A DNA stretch of 64,000 bases from Lentzea waywayandensis (GTDB lineage Bacteria > Actinomycetota > Actinomycetes > Mycobacteriales > Pseudonocardiaceae): the NCBI RefSeq assembly GCF_900115955.1, contig NZ_FOYL01000002.1:992001-1056000 (forward strand), in the 5' to 3' direction. The position numbers and the translations under genes were made by a program. The stretch's first letter is position 1; the number at the start of each line of letters is the position of its first letter. Positions 1-7,731 of the stretch are shown piece after piece. The notes beneath the pieces are model-generated. The model was not told where the DNA came from and did no database searches. It was given only the letters and a program-made list of their open reading frames with translations.

Positions 1-854
1 AACGCGACGTCCGCCGCCGCGTCGAGACCCGGCCGATCCGGGTAGTGGTCGATCGCGACCAGGTCGACCTCGCGGCTCAGCGCCCACAGGTCGACGTTCT
101 GGTAGCCGGGTTGCATCATGTTCGTCGTCACCGGCCGGTCGCTGTGCGTGCGGATCGCGTCCCGCTGCTCGAGGTAGGCGGCGATCACCTCGTCGGAGAA
201 GAACCGGCTGAAGTCCAGCGTGAGACCGGGGTTGCGGTGCCACTGGGTGGCGCGCGGCGGCAGGACCTGCTCCCAGCTGCCGTACCGCTGGCTCCAGAAC
301 GCCGTCCCCCACGCCTCGTTGAGAGCGTCCAGCGAGCCGTGCTGGGCGCGCAGCCAGACCCGGAACGCGGCGGCGGTGTGCTCGCACCAGCACAACGTCA
401 CGTACTCGTTGTGCACGTGCCACAACGCGACCGCCGGGTGGTCGCCGTAGCGTTCCGCGAGCGCGGAGGCGATGCGCCGGGCCGCCTCGCGGTAGGCCGG
501 GGCGCTGACGCAGTAGGTGTCGCGGCTGCCGTGGACCAGCCTGGTGCCCTCACGGGTGACCGGCATCGCGTCCGGGTGAGCCAAGGTGAACCACGGCGGC
601 GGTGAGGCGGTCGGCGTGGCCAGGTCGACCGAGACCCCGTTGGCGTGCAGGCGGTCCAGGTGCGCGTCGAGCCACGCGAAGTCGTAGCGGCCCTCTTCCG
701 GTTCGAGCAGGGCCCAGGAGAAGACGCCGACCGTGGCCAGGTTGACCCTGGCCTCGCGCATCAGCTCGTCGTCCTCCTTCCACACCCGCTCGTCCCACTG
801 CTCGGGGTTGTAGTCGCCACCGAAAGCCAGGCCGCCCAGCCGATCCGCGATCAC
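1..854 (-). CDS. GH42 beta-galactosidase, N-terminal part (cut by window edge)
   Basis: Cytoplasmic beta-galactosidase of family GH42; 284 residues are visible and the C-terminal part lies beyond base 1. The TIM-barrel opening (FGGDYNPEQW, residues 11-20) and the acid/base motif WHVHNEY, with Glu150, are clear. The nucleophile Glu is off the window. The Cys cluster that binds zinc in many GH42 enzymes is only partly present: Cys115, Cys155 and Cys157 are there, but the last Cys is replaced (CWCEHT). No signal peptide. The GTG start at 854 overlaps the stop of the GH31 gene by four bases (GTGA), so it is the last visible gene of the importer-LacI-GH31 operon. In that context it probably removes galactose from imported xyloglucan oligosaccharides (inference). 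Confidence 0.9.
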   Translation of the reverse strand, partial: MIADRLGGLAFGGDYNPEQWDERVWKEDDELMREARVNLATVGVFSWALLEPEEGRYDFAWLDAHLDRLHANGVSVDLATPTASPPPWFTLAHPDAMPVTREGTRLVHGSRDTYCVSAPAYREAARRIASALAERYGDHPAVALWHVHNEYVTLCWCEHTAAAFRVWLRAQHGSLDALNEAWGTAFWSQRYGSWEQVLPPRATQWHRNPGLTLDFSRFFSDEVIAAYLEQRDAIRTHSDRPVTTNMMQPGYQNVDLWALSREVDLVAIDHYPDRPGLDAAADVA

Positions 855-2887
855 GCCTCCTCCCACACGGGCAGCCTGGCGCCGTCGCGCAGGAACAGCG
901 GGATGCGGTCGAGCGGCGCGGCGACGGTGACCGTCTGCCCGCCCTCGTGCTCCTCGCCGGTCCACGCGTCGGTCCATCGCGCGCCGGCGGGCAGGTGGAC
1001 GGCACGCTCGCGGGCGCCCGCCTCGGTGATCGGAGCCACGAGCAGGTCGGGGCCGAGCAGGAACGCGTCCTCGACGCGCCACGCCGCCGGGTCGTCCGGG
1101 AACTCCAGGAACACCGGCCGCATCGGCGGCACACCGGTCTCGGAGGCCGTGCGCATCTGCGCCATCACGTAGGGGCGCAGGCGTTCCCGCAGCCGCAGGT
1201 GCCCGGCGAGGATCTCGTACGCCTCCTCTCCGTAGGACCAGACCTCGTTGGCCAGCCCGGTCATCGCGGGCTCCAGCACCTGCTCGTCGCCGCGGAAACC
1301 GTGCAGGCGGAACAGCGGGCAGAAGGTGCCGTACTGGAACCAGCGCACGAGGACCTCGCGGTAGGCGGGGTCGTCGGGGTCACCGCCGTGGAAACCGCCG
1401 ATGTCCGTCGTCCACCAGGGAATGCCGGACATCATCACGTTCAGCCCGGCCTTGATCTGCGTGCGCAGCGTGGCGAAGTCCGTGCCGATGTCACCGGACC
1501 ACAGCGCGGCGCCGTACCGTTGCGCGCCCGCCCATGAGGAGCGGTTGAGCGAGATGATCTCGGTCTCCCCCGCCGCGGTCAGTCCTTCGTGGACGGTCCG
1601 GGCGTTCTCGCGCGGGTAGAGGTTGCCGACCTCGAGACCGGGACCCGCGTGGTAGCGCAGGTTGTACTGGTGGCCGGGTTTGAGCTCTGGTTCGCCGGCG
1701 TCCAGCCAGAACACGGAGATGCCGAGGTCGTGGTAGCCGCGCCGGATCCGTTCCCAGACGTACTCGCGCGCCTCGGGGTTGGTGGCGTCGTAGAAGGCGA
1801 CCTGGGCGGAGTAGGCGCCGAGGCCCTTGTCCGGCCAGTCGGCGTGCGCCATCGGCCCGAACTCGGTGCCGACGAACAGGCCCTGGTTCAGCATGGGGTG
1901 GTAGTTCTCGCTCGCCGGGCTGATCGAGGGCCAGACCGAGACCATCAGCCTGACGCCCATCTCGTCCAGCTCGCGGACCATCGCCGCCGGGTCGGGCCAC
2001 TCGGAGGTGTCGAACTTCCACTCGCCGAGGTGCGTCCAGTGGAAGAAGTCGCAGACGATCACGGACAACGGCAGCCCGCGCCGCCGGTACTCGCGCGCGA
2101 CCTCGAGCAGTTCCTCCTGGGTGCGGTAGCGCAGCTTGCACTGCCAGAAACCGGAAGCCCACTCGGGAAGCTCCGGCGAATGCCCCGTCACGTCCGCGTA
2201 GCGCCGCAGCACGTCGGCGGGACTGCCCGCGGTGATCCAGTAGTCGATCTGACGGGCGCTGTCGGACACCCAGCGGGTGCCGGTCTCCGCGAGCTCCACC
2301 CGGCCGATCGCGGGCGAGTTCCACAGCAGGCCGTAGCCGCGGTCGGAGATCAGCAACGGGATGGTGACCTCGGCGTTGCGCTGGACGAGGTCGATGACCG
2401 CGCCCTTCTGGTCGAGCATGCCGTGGGTGTGCTGGCCGAGGCCGTAGAGCCGTTCTCCCTGGTAGGCGCGGAAACGCTGTTCCAGCCGGTGATGGCCGTT
2501 GCCCGTCGCGGTGGCGAGACGCGGCCCTGGCCACCAGAAGTGGGCTGGTTCCTCCGCGAGGAGCTCGGTGCCGTCCTCGGTTCTGGTGAACGTCAGCGTG
2601 CCGGCGGCCGCTCCCAGTTCCGGGGTCAGGGCGCCTTCGGTGCCGGCGTCGATGCGCACGGTGAGCGTGCCGTGCACGAGGGTGGCGTGGTGCTCGGAGA
2701 TCTTGATCTCCACCGGGCCGCCGTCCGGTGGCGTGCCGAGCAACGCGCCGGGGAGGTCGTCGAGCAGCGGACCGGCGGGAGTGGCGCGCACGCGGACCGC
2801 GTCGGAGCCCCACGCCTCGACTCGGAGCGTCTCGCCCCTGGCCCGCCATTCGAGCGCGGTGCCGAGGTCTCGGAAGTACTGGGGCAT
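851..2887 (-). CDS. GH31 alpha-xylosidase/alpha-glucosidase
   Basis: A 678-residue cytoplasmic GH31 enzyme. It has an N-terminal beta-sandwich, then a TIM barrel with the nucleophile in FWLDAGEPE (Asp396) and the acid/base in WSGDIGTD (Asp466). The IPWWTTDIGGF motif is typical of GH31. Family knowledge plus the beta-galactosidase next door favour alpha-xylosidase (YicI-like) over alpha-glucosidase, but sequence reading alone cannot settle specificity. I chose ATG 2887 because AGGAG lies 7 bases upstream; a GTG at 2902 in the same frame lacks a comparable site. It sits 39 bases downstream of the LacI gene and overlaps the GH42 start. Confidence 0.88.
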   Translation of the reverse strand: MPQYFRDLGTALEWRARGETLRVEAWGSDAVRVRATPAGPLLDDLPGALLGTPPDGGPVEIKISEHHATLVHGTLTVRIDAGTEGALTPELGAAAGTLTFTRTEDGTELLAEEPAHFWWPGPRLATATGNGHHRLEQRFRAYQGERLYGLGQHTHGMLDQKGAVIDLVQRNAEVTIPLLISDRGYGLLWNSPAIGRVELAETGTRWVSDSARQIDYWITAGSPADVLRRYADVTGHSPELPEWASGFWQCKLRYRTQEELLEVAREYRRRGLPLSVIVCDFFHWTHLGEWKFDTSEWPDPAAMVRELDEMGVRLMVSVWPSISPASENYHPMLNQGLFVGTEFGPMAHADWPDKGLGAYSAQVAFYDATNPEAREYVWERIRRGYHDLGISVFWLDAGEPELKPGHQYNLRYHAGPGLEVGNLYPRENARTVHEGLTAAGETEIISLNRSSWAGAQRYGAALWSGDIGTDFATLRTQIKAGLNVMMSGIPWWTTDIGGFHGGDPDDPAYREVLVRWFQYGTFCPLFRLHGFRGDEQVLEPAMTGLANEVWSYGEEAYEILAGHLRLRERLRPYVMAQMRTASETGVPPMRPVFLEFPDDPAAWRVEDAFLLGPDLLVAPITEAGARERAVHLPAGARWTDAWTGEEHEGGQTVTVAAPLDRIPLFLRDGARLPVWEEA

Positions 2888-2926
2888 GCGGAAGCTCCTC
2901 ACGTTCCTGGATGAGTGCGGAGAAGG

Positions 2927-3955
2927 TCAGGGAAGCAGTGGCGCGGGTCCCGTGCTCTCGCGCACGGTCAGGGTCGGGGTGAGCAGAGCCCGGTCGTCGT
3001 CCGGACGGCCGCCCTCGCTCGCCGCGGCGAGCCTGCCGACGATCTGCTCCACGGCGACCCGGCCGAGCTCCTGCGCGGACCCGGTCACCGCCGTGAGCCT
3101 CGGCGCGAACTGCTCGGCGAGCTGGTCCTGGCACAACGCGATCACCGAGACGTCCTCGGGGACGGTCCGCCCGCCGGTGCGCAGCAGGGTGAGCAACGGG
3201 CCGATCGCGCCCTCGTTCTGCACCACGAACCCGGTGGTGCCGGGACGATCCGCGAGCACGCGGGCGAGCGTGCCCGCGGTGCTCTCGTAGGTGCCCTCGC
3301 AGGTCCGGTGCAGGAAGCGCAGACCACGCTGCCCCGCCCGGTCGCGGAACCCGGCGAGCGTGCGTTCGGCGTACCCGGCGTGCCGGTGGTAGACCCCGGA
3401 CCCGTAGCCGATGAACGCGATCTCGCGGTGACCGAGATCGGCGAGGTGGTCCGCGCACAACGCCCCGGCCGCCACGAAGTCGTGGTCCACACAGGACAGT
3501 CCGCGCGCGTCGTCGGCCAGCCCGATGAGCGTGGCCTGGGTGCCCTGCGCGCGCAGCACCGGGATCCGTTCGTCGTCCAGCTCGACGTCCATCAGGATCA
3601 GGCCGTCCGCCAGACCGCTGGCGGCGATCCTGCGGACCCCGTCCGGCCCCTCGTCGTTGGTGATCAGCAGGACGTCGTAGCCGTGCTGACGGGCCGCCGT
3701 GGTCACCGAGATCGCGATCTCCATCATGACCGGGACGTAGACGTCGGTCCGCAACGGCACCATCAACGCGATGATGTGCGACCGCCGCGCGGCCAACGCC
3801 CGCGCACCGGCGTTGGGGTGGTACCCGAGCTCCCGCACGGAGCTGCGCACCCGGCGGCGGGTCTCCTCGGAGATCGCGCGCTTGCCGCTGAGCACGTAGC
3901 TCACCGTGCTGGACGACACGCCCGCATGCCTGGCCACGTCGGCAATGGTCACCAT
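2927..3955 (-). CDS. LacI-family transcriptional repressor (module 1, copy A)
   Basis: A 342-residue LacI/GalR regulator: HTH at residues 1-50 (TIADVARHAGVSSSTVSYVL, then SGKRAISEETRRRV), followed by a periplasmic-binding-protein-like sugar domain. It starts 6 bases after the permease stop, so it is transcribed inside the importer operon and should respond to the imported oligosaccharide. Its recognition helix is almost identical to the regulators at 12436-13419 and 13637-14638, which suggests that they read the same operator family (TCGAAGCGCTTCGA-like; see sites at 7600, 7689, 12327 and 13460). The effector is unknown. Confidence 0.93.
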   Translation of the reverse strand: MVTIADVARHAGVSSSTVSYVLSGKRAISEETRRRVRSSVRELGYHPNAGARALAARRSHIIALMVPLRTDVYVPVMMEIAISVTTAARQHGYDVLLITNDEGPDGVRRIAASGLADGLILMDVELDDERIPVLRAQGTQATLIGLADDARGLSCVDHDFVAAGALCADHLADLGHREIAFIGYGSGVYHRHAGYAERTLAGFRDRAGQRGLRFLHRTCEGTYESTAGTLARVLADRPGTTGFVVQNEGAIGPLLTLLRTGGRTVPEDVSVIALCQDQLAEQFAPRLTAVTGSAQELGRVAVEQIVGRLAAASEGGRPDDDRALLTPTLTVRESTGPAPLLP

Positions 3956-3961
3956 GGATGT

Positions 3962-4939
3962 TCAGCCCTTGATCGCGCCGGTCAGGACGCCCGTGCGGAA
4001 GTGCTTCTGCACGAACGGATAAACGATGAGCAACGGCACGAGCGTCAGCACCACCACGGCCATCTGCAGCGACAGGGGCGCGGTCTGGGAGAACGCCGTG
4101 CCGAAGCCCGAGTTGACCGAGCCCGGCATGCCGTTGCCCCGGTTGACGTACGTGTAGAGCACGTACTGCAGCGGCCACTTCTCGCTGTCCGTCGGCATGT
4201 ACAACATGACGTTGAAGAACGAGTTCCAGTAGCCGACACCGTAGAAGAGCGCCATCACCGCGGTCACCGCGCGCGAGGTCGGCAGCACGATGGACCACAG
4301 GATCCGCCAGTCCCCCGCGCCGTCGATCCGCGCCGCCTCGATCAGGTCGGCCGAGGTGCTGGAGTAGAACGACCGCAGGATCAGGATGTTGAAGACGGAG
4401 ATCGCGCTCGGCAGGATCAGCGACCACCACTGGCCGTAGCCGCCCAGCCCGGTGACGACCAGGAAGGTGGGGATCAGGCCGCCGTTGACGAACATCGTGA
4501 CGATCAACAGGGTGAGCAGGAAGCGGTGTGCGAACGACCGGGAGCGGGACAGGCCGTAGGCGCACATGACCGAGACCGCCATCGACACGGCGGTGCCGGC
4601 CGCGGTGATGCCGAGACTCACCAGCAGCGCGGTGCGCACCGTGGTGTCCTCCAGCATCACCCGGTAGGCCTCGAAGGTCAGTCCGTCGGGCCAGATCACG
4701 AGACCACCGGCGCGGTTGACCGCGCCCTGGGTGGACAGGCTGGTCACCACGATGATCCACAACGGCACCAGCATCACCAGCAGCACGCCGCCGAGGGTGA
4801 TGCCCTTGGCGGTCTCGCCGGCGATCGTCGGCGGTTCCTCCCACGCCGGCCGGGTGTTCCGCTTCTTCTTGCGAACCGCTTGCGGCGCAGCAGTTTCCGC
4901 AGCCTCGAGGGTGCGTTCGATCGTGAGCATGTCGGTCAT
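3962..4939 (-). CDS. CUT1 ABC sugar importer, permease (MalG/LplC type)
   Basis: A 325-residue integral membrane protein with a Lys/Arg-rich cytoplasmic N-terminus (KKKRNTRPAW) and six predicted hydrophobic helices. The EAA loop that docks the ATPase reads EAARIDGAGDW around residue 200. It is the second permease of the importer. The ATG start at 4939 overlaps the upstream permease stop (ATGA), showing translational coupling. No ATP-binding subunit is encoded in the operon, as is usual for actinomycete CUT1 importers that share an MsiK-type ATPase. Confidence 0.93.
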   Translation of the reverse strand: MTDMLTIERTLEAAETAAPQAVRKKKRNTRPAWEEPPTIAGETAKGITLGGVLLVMLVPLWIIVVTSLSTQGAVNRAGGLVIWPDGLTFEAYRVMLEDTTVRTALLVSLGITAAGTAVSMAVSVMCAYGLSRSRSFAHRFLLTLLIVTMFVNGGLIPTFLVVTGLGGYGQWWSLILPSAISVFNILILRSFYSSTSADLIEAARIDGAGDWRILWSIVLPTSRAVTAVMALFYGVGYWNSFFNVMLYMPTDSEKWPLQYVLYTYVNRGNGMPGSVNSGFGTAFSQTAPLSLQMAVVVLTLVPLLIVYPFVQKHFRTGVLTGAIKG

Positions 4940-5892
4940 CTCCGGTACAACCCGTCTTCGCCGAAGGCGTGCGCCAGCTTGTTCGCACCCCAGATGAGCA
5001 GCAGCGAGATCACGCTCTTGAACAGACCCGCCGCCGCGCCGTAGCTGTAGTCGCCGGTCGCGATGCCGTAGTAGAACGAGAAGGTGTCCAGCACGTCGGC
5101 CGTGTCGTAGCCCACGGCGTCGCGCTGGATCAGGAACTGCTCGAAGCCGACGGTCAGCGCGTTTCCCAGGCGCAGCACCAGCATCAGCACGATGACGCCG
5201 CGCAGGCCGGGCAGGGTGATGTGCCACAGCCGCCGCCACCGACCGGCACCGTCCGCCGCCGCGGCCTCGTAGAGGTCGGTGTTGACGGCGGCGAGCGCGG
5301 CCAGGAAGACGATGATCCCCCAGCCGGCCTCCTTCCAGATCACCTGGGCGGAGACCAGCAGCGCGAAGGTGTCCGGGTTCGTCATGACGTCCCAGGTACC
5401 GATGTCGTTGTTGCGCAGGAAGTGGTTGAGCGCTCCCGCACCGCCGAGCATCTGCTGGAAGATCGTGATGGCCAGCACCCACGAGAAGAAGTGCGGCAGG
5501 TAGACGACCGACTGGATGAAGTTGCGCACCCGTTGCGACAGAACCGAGTTGAGCAGCAGGGCCAGCGCGATCGGGACCGGGAAGAACAGGACCAGCTGGA
5601 CGAAGCTCAGGTACAGCGTGTTCTGCACCGCGTTCCAGAACAGCGCGTCACCGAACAGCCGCTGGAACTGGTCGAGACCCGCCCACGTGCTGTACCAGAT
5701 CCCGGCCAGCGGGTCGTACTCCTGGAACGCGGTGACGAGCCCGAACAGCGGGACGTAGTTGAAGACCAGCAGCAGGACGACCGCGGGCAGCGTCATCAGG
5801 ATCAGCGAACGGTCGCGGCGCAGCCTCACCCGCCAGTTCAGCCGCACCGGTCGCGCTGCGCGGTCCGGCCGCGTCGGAGTCGCCGTGGTCAC
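4936..5892 (-). CDS. CUT1 ABC sugar importer, permease (LplB/YtcP type)
   Basis: A 318-residue first permease with about six membrane helices (for example LILMTLPAVVLLLVFNYVPL) and the EAA motif EAAAADGAGRW. I place the start at GTG 5892, which overlaps the binding-protein stop by four bases (GTGA). The frame stays open upstream to 5934, but that extension would run into the end of the binding-protein gene. The LplB/YtcP class commonly serves complex plant-glycan oligosaccharides, which fits the GH31/GH42/GH12 enzymes around it. Confidence 0.92.
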   Translation of the reverse strand: MTTATPTRPDRAARPVRLNWRVRLRRDRSLILMTLPAVVLLLVFNYVPLFGLVTAFQEYDPLAGIWYSTWAGLDQFQRLFGDALFWNAVQNTLYLSFVQLVLFFPVPIALALLLNSVLSQRVRNFIQSVVYLPHFFSWVLAITIFQQMLGGAGALNHFLRNNDIGTWDVMTNPDTFALLVSAQVIWKEAGWGIIVFLAALAAVNTDLYEAAAADGAGRWRRLWHITLPGLRGVIVLMLVLRLGNALTVGFEQFLIQRDAVGYDTADVLDTFSFYYGIATGDYSYGAAAGLFKSVISLLLIWGANKLAHAFGEDGLYRR

Positions 5893-7571
5893 TGCCCGGT
5901 GCCGTGCTTCTGCAGGACGTTGTCGTTCGTCCACTGGATGAGCTTGTCCCCGCCACCACTGGTCTTCCAGCTCGCCACGGCGTCCTTCACCGAGGCCACC
6001 GTCTTCTTGCCGTGGATGCAGTCCTTGATCGCGTCCTCGACCTGCTGTGCGGCGTCCGCCGTGGCCTGCGCCTGGGGCATGCTGATGTTCATGTTCCAGA
6101 AGACCGGCTTGGCCAGCGCCTTCACGTTGGCGGCCTGCCAGGCGAGGTAGTCCTTGGTGACCTGCGGCGCGCCGGGGCTGTTGGTCGCGGCGGCCGGCGC
6201 GGCCAGGAACGGGTAGGTCTGCGCCTGGACCTCCTTCTTACCGGCCTCGGTGGCCGTCGGCACGCCGTCGACCGTGGTGAAGTGGGTGCCCTCGACGCCG
6301 AAGTTGACCATCGTGAACTCGGCGGAGCCGAACGGCGCGGCGAGGTAGTTCGCGACGGCCAGGCACTCCTCGATCTGTTCCGGCTTCAGGTTGATGTTGA
6401 GGTAACTCATGATGTCGGCGCCCGCGCCCATGTAGACGCGCGGCGTGCTCTTGCCGTCGGCGGCGATGACGTTGAACGCCCCGCGGCGGTAGTTCGGGTC
6501 GGCGGCCCTGCCGGACTGGAGGTCGGCGAGGTTCCACGCCCCCGTGCCGCCACTGGAGATCAGCGTCTTCCCGCCGTAGAACCGCGTGTTGCCGTTGGCG
6601 TTGTCGCCCGCCAGCGCGTCGGGGTGCACGTAGCCCGCGGCGGCGAGCCGGTTGTTCCAGTCGAGCGCCGCGTAGAACTCCTCGGTCTCGAACAGGTGGA
6701 CCAGCTTCCCGTTGTCCACCCGCCACTTCAGCGGCGCGCCGAAGGAGGTGTAGAGGTAGCGGTAGACGTCGTCGAACGCCCACACGCCGCTCTTGGCGTC
6801 GGTCAGCTCCTTGCCGAGCCTCATCAGGTCGTCGGCGGACTTCACCTGGTCCGCGGTAATTCCCTTGGCGTCGAAGAGGTCGCGGCGGTAGTAGAGGGTG
6901 CCCGCGATCTGGAAACCGGTGGCGAACGAGGGGATTCCGTAGAGCTTCTCGCCCCAGGCACCGGTCCGCCACGCGGAGGTCGGGATGGCCGCGAGGTTGG
7001 GGTACTTCTTGATGTTGTCGCCGGACAGGTGGGGCGTCAGGTCCGCGAGCTGGTTCCCCACCAGCCCGCCGACGTTCATCTGGGAGTTCCACCAGGCCGG
7101 CAGCTGGATCCAGTCCGGCAACCGCTTCGAGGCGGTCATCGTCGGGATGATGGTGTTGTAGGTGTTGCCGTCCGCCGGCTTCATCTCCAGCTGGACGCCC
7201 AGAGCCTTGTTCATGGCCGAGTAGAACGCGTTGTCGGCGGGCGGGATGGTCCCCCACAGCGGCGTGACCGCCGAGTACTTCCCGCCCCTGCCCGGCACAC
7301 CGGACACCGTGGCGACCCGGTTCGCCGGGTAGCTGAGGAAGCCGGGGTTCGTCATCACGTCGGGGCCGCCCAGGACGGACGGGATGTCCGGTTTGATCGA
7401 CGTGTTCGGCACGTAGGCCGGTAACACGGCCTTGAGCGCGGCCTCCGAGCCCACTCCGGCCCGCTGCGCCGGGCCACTTCCGCAGGCGGACAGCAGTGGC
7501 CCCATCGCGACGAGCCCTGCCGCGGAGACGGCGGCGTTCAGGAAGCTTCTGCGGTTCAACTCGTTGCCCAT
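5889..7571 (-). CDS. Extracellular sugar-binding lipoprotein (LplA type), first gene of importer operon
   Basis: A 560-residue solute-binding protein with a twin-arginine signal (NRRSFLNAA) and a lipobox ending LLSAC, so it is probably exported by Tat and lipid-anchored outside the membrane. Its length is typical of the large LplA/YtcQ class of oligosaccharide binders and well above ordinary maltose-binding proteins. Start ATG 7571 has AAGGAT upstream. It is transcribed from the divergent region it shares with the GH3 gene, where an operator lies just downstream of its promoter. The substrate is inferred to be xyloglucan-derived oligosaccharides from the enzymes in the operon. Confidence 0.92.
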   Translation of the reverse strand: MGNELNRRSFLNAAVSAAGLVAMGPLLSACGSGPAQRAGVGSEAALKAVLPAYVPNTSIKPDIPSVLGGPDVMTNPGFLSYPANRVATVSGVPGRGGKYSAVTPLWGTIPPADNAFYSAMNKALGVQLEMKPADGNTYNTIIPTMTASKRLPDWIQLPAWWNSQMNVGGLVGNQLADLTPHLSGDNIKKYPNLAAIPTSAWRTGAWGEKLYGIPSFATGFQIAGTLYYRRDLFDAKGITADQVKSADDLMRLGKELTDAKSGVWAFDDVYRYLYTSFGAPLKWRVDNGKLVHLFETEEFYAALDWNNRLAAAGYVHPDALAGDNANGNTRFYGGKTLISSGGTGAWNLADLQSGRAADPNYRRGAFNVIAADGKSTPRVYMGAGADIMSYLNINLKPEQIEECLAVANYLAAPFGSAEFTMVNFGVEGTHFTTVDGVPTATEAGKKEVQAQTYPFLAAPAAATNSPGAPQVTKDYLAWQAANVKALAKPVFWNMNISMPQAQATADAAQQVEDAIKDCIHGKKTVASVKDAVASWKTSGGGDKLIQWTNDNVLQKHGTGQ

Positions 7572-7599
7572 GGCGGAACCGATCCTTCATCGTTGAAGT

Positions 7600-7655
7600 G
7601 TCGAAGCGCTTAAACAGATGCCGGGGAGGTTAGTGACGCAGGTCGCATCAGACAA
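7600..7655 (-). promoter_or_regulatory. Promoter and LacI operator of the importer operon
   Basis: Reading the minus strand, TTGTCT (7655-7650) is followed after 17 bases by TAACCT (7632-7627), a good sigma70-like promoter with a predicted start near 7620. The site GTCGAAGCGCTTAAAC (7600-7615) lies just downstream, where a bound LacI protein would block elongation. It matches the TCGAAGCGCTTCGA sites elsewhere in this module. Confidence 0.6.
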
Positions 7656-7660
7656 GACCG

Positions 7661-7704
7661 TTGACAGCAGAAACCTCTGCGTGACAACGTCGAAACGCTT
7701 CAAC
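7661..7704 (+). promoter_or_regulatory. Promoter and LacI operator of the GH3-CE7 operon
   Basis: TTGACA (7661-7666) and CAACGT (7685-7690) are 18 bases apart. The site GTCGAAACGCTTCAAC (7689-7704) covers the predicted transcription start. This placement also argues that the GH3 coding region starts after it, at GTG 7732, although the frame is open from 7618. Confidence 0.6.
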
Positions 7705-7731
7705 GCTAGCTCTGAGCTGAGGGGTCACCAC

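Noticed and set aside
1491-4988. Long minus-strand open frame of 1165 codons across several genes
   Set aside because: It runs antisense or out of frame to clear LacI, permease and GH31 genes and translates to Arg/Ala/Gly/Pro-rich sequence without motifs, an effect of high GC.
2915-5044. Plus-strand open frame of 709 codons opposite LacI and permease
   Set aside because: Translation is His/Arg/Gln-rich without recognisable domains, and it is antisense to convincing genes.
7618-7731. N-terminal extension of the GH3 gene to ATG 7618
   Set aside because: This stretch contains the predicted promoter boxes and an operator, and the GH3 fold begins after 7732.
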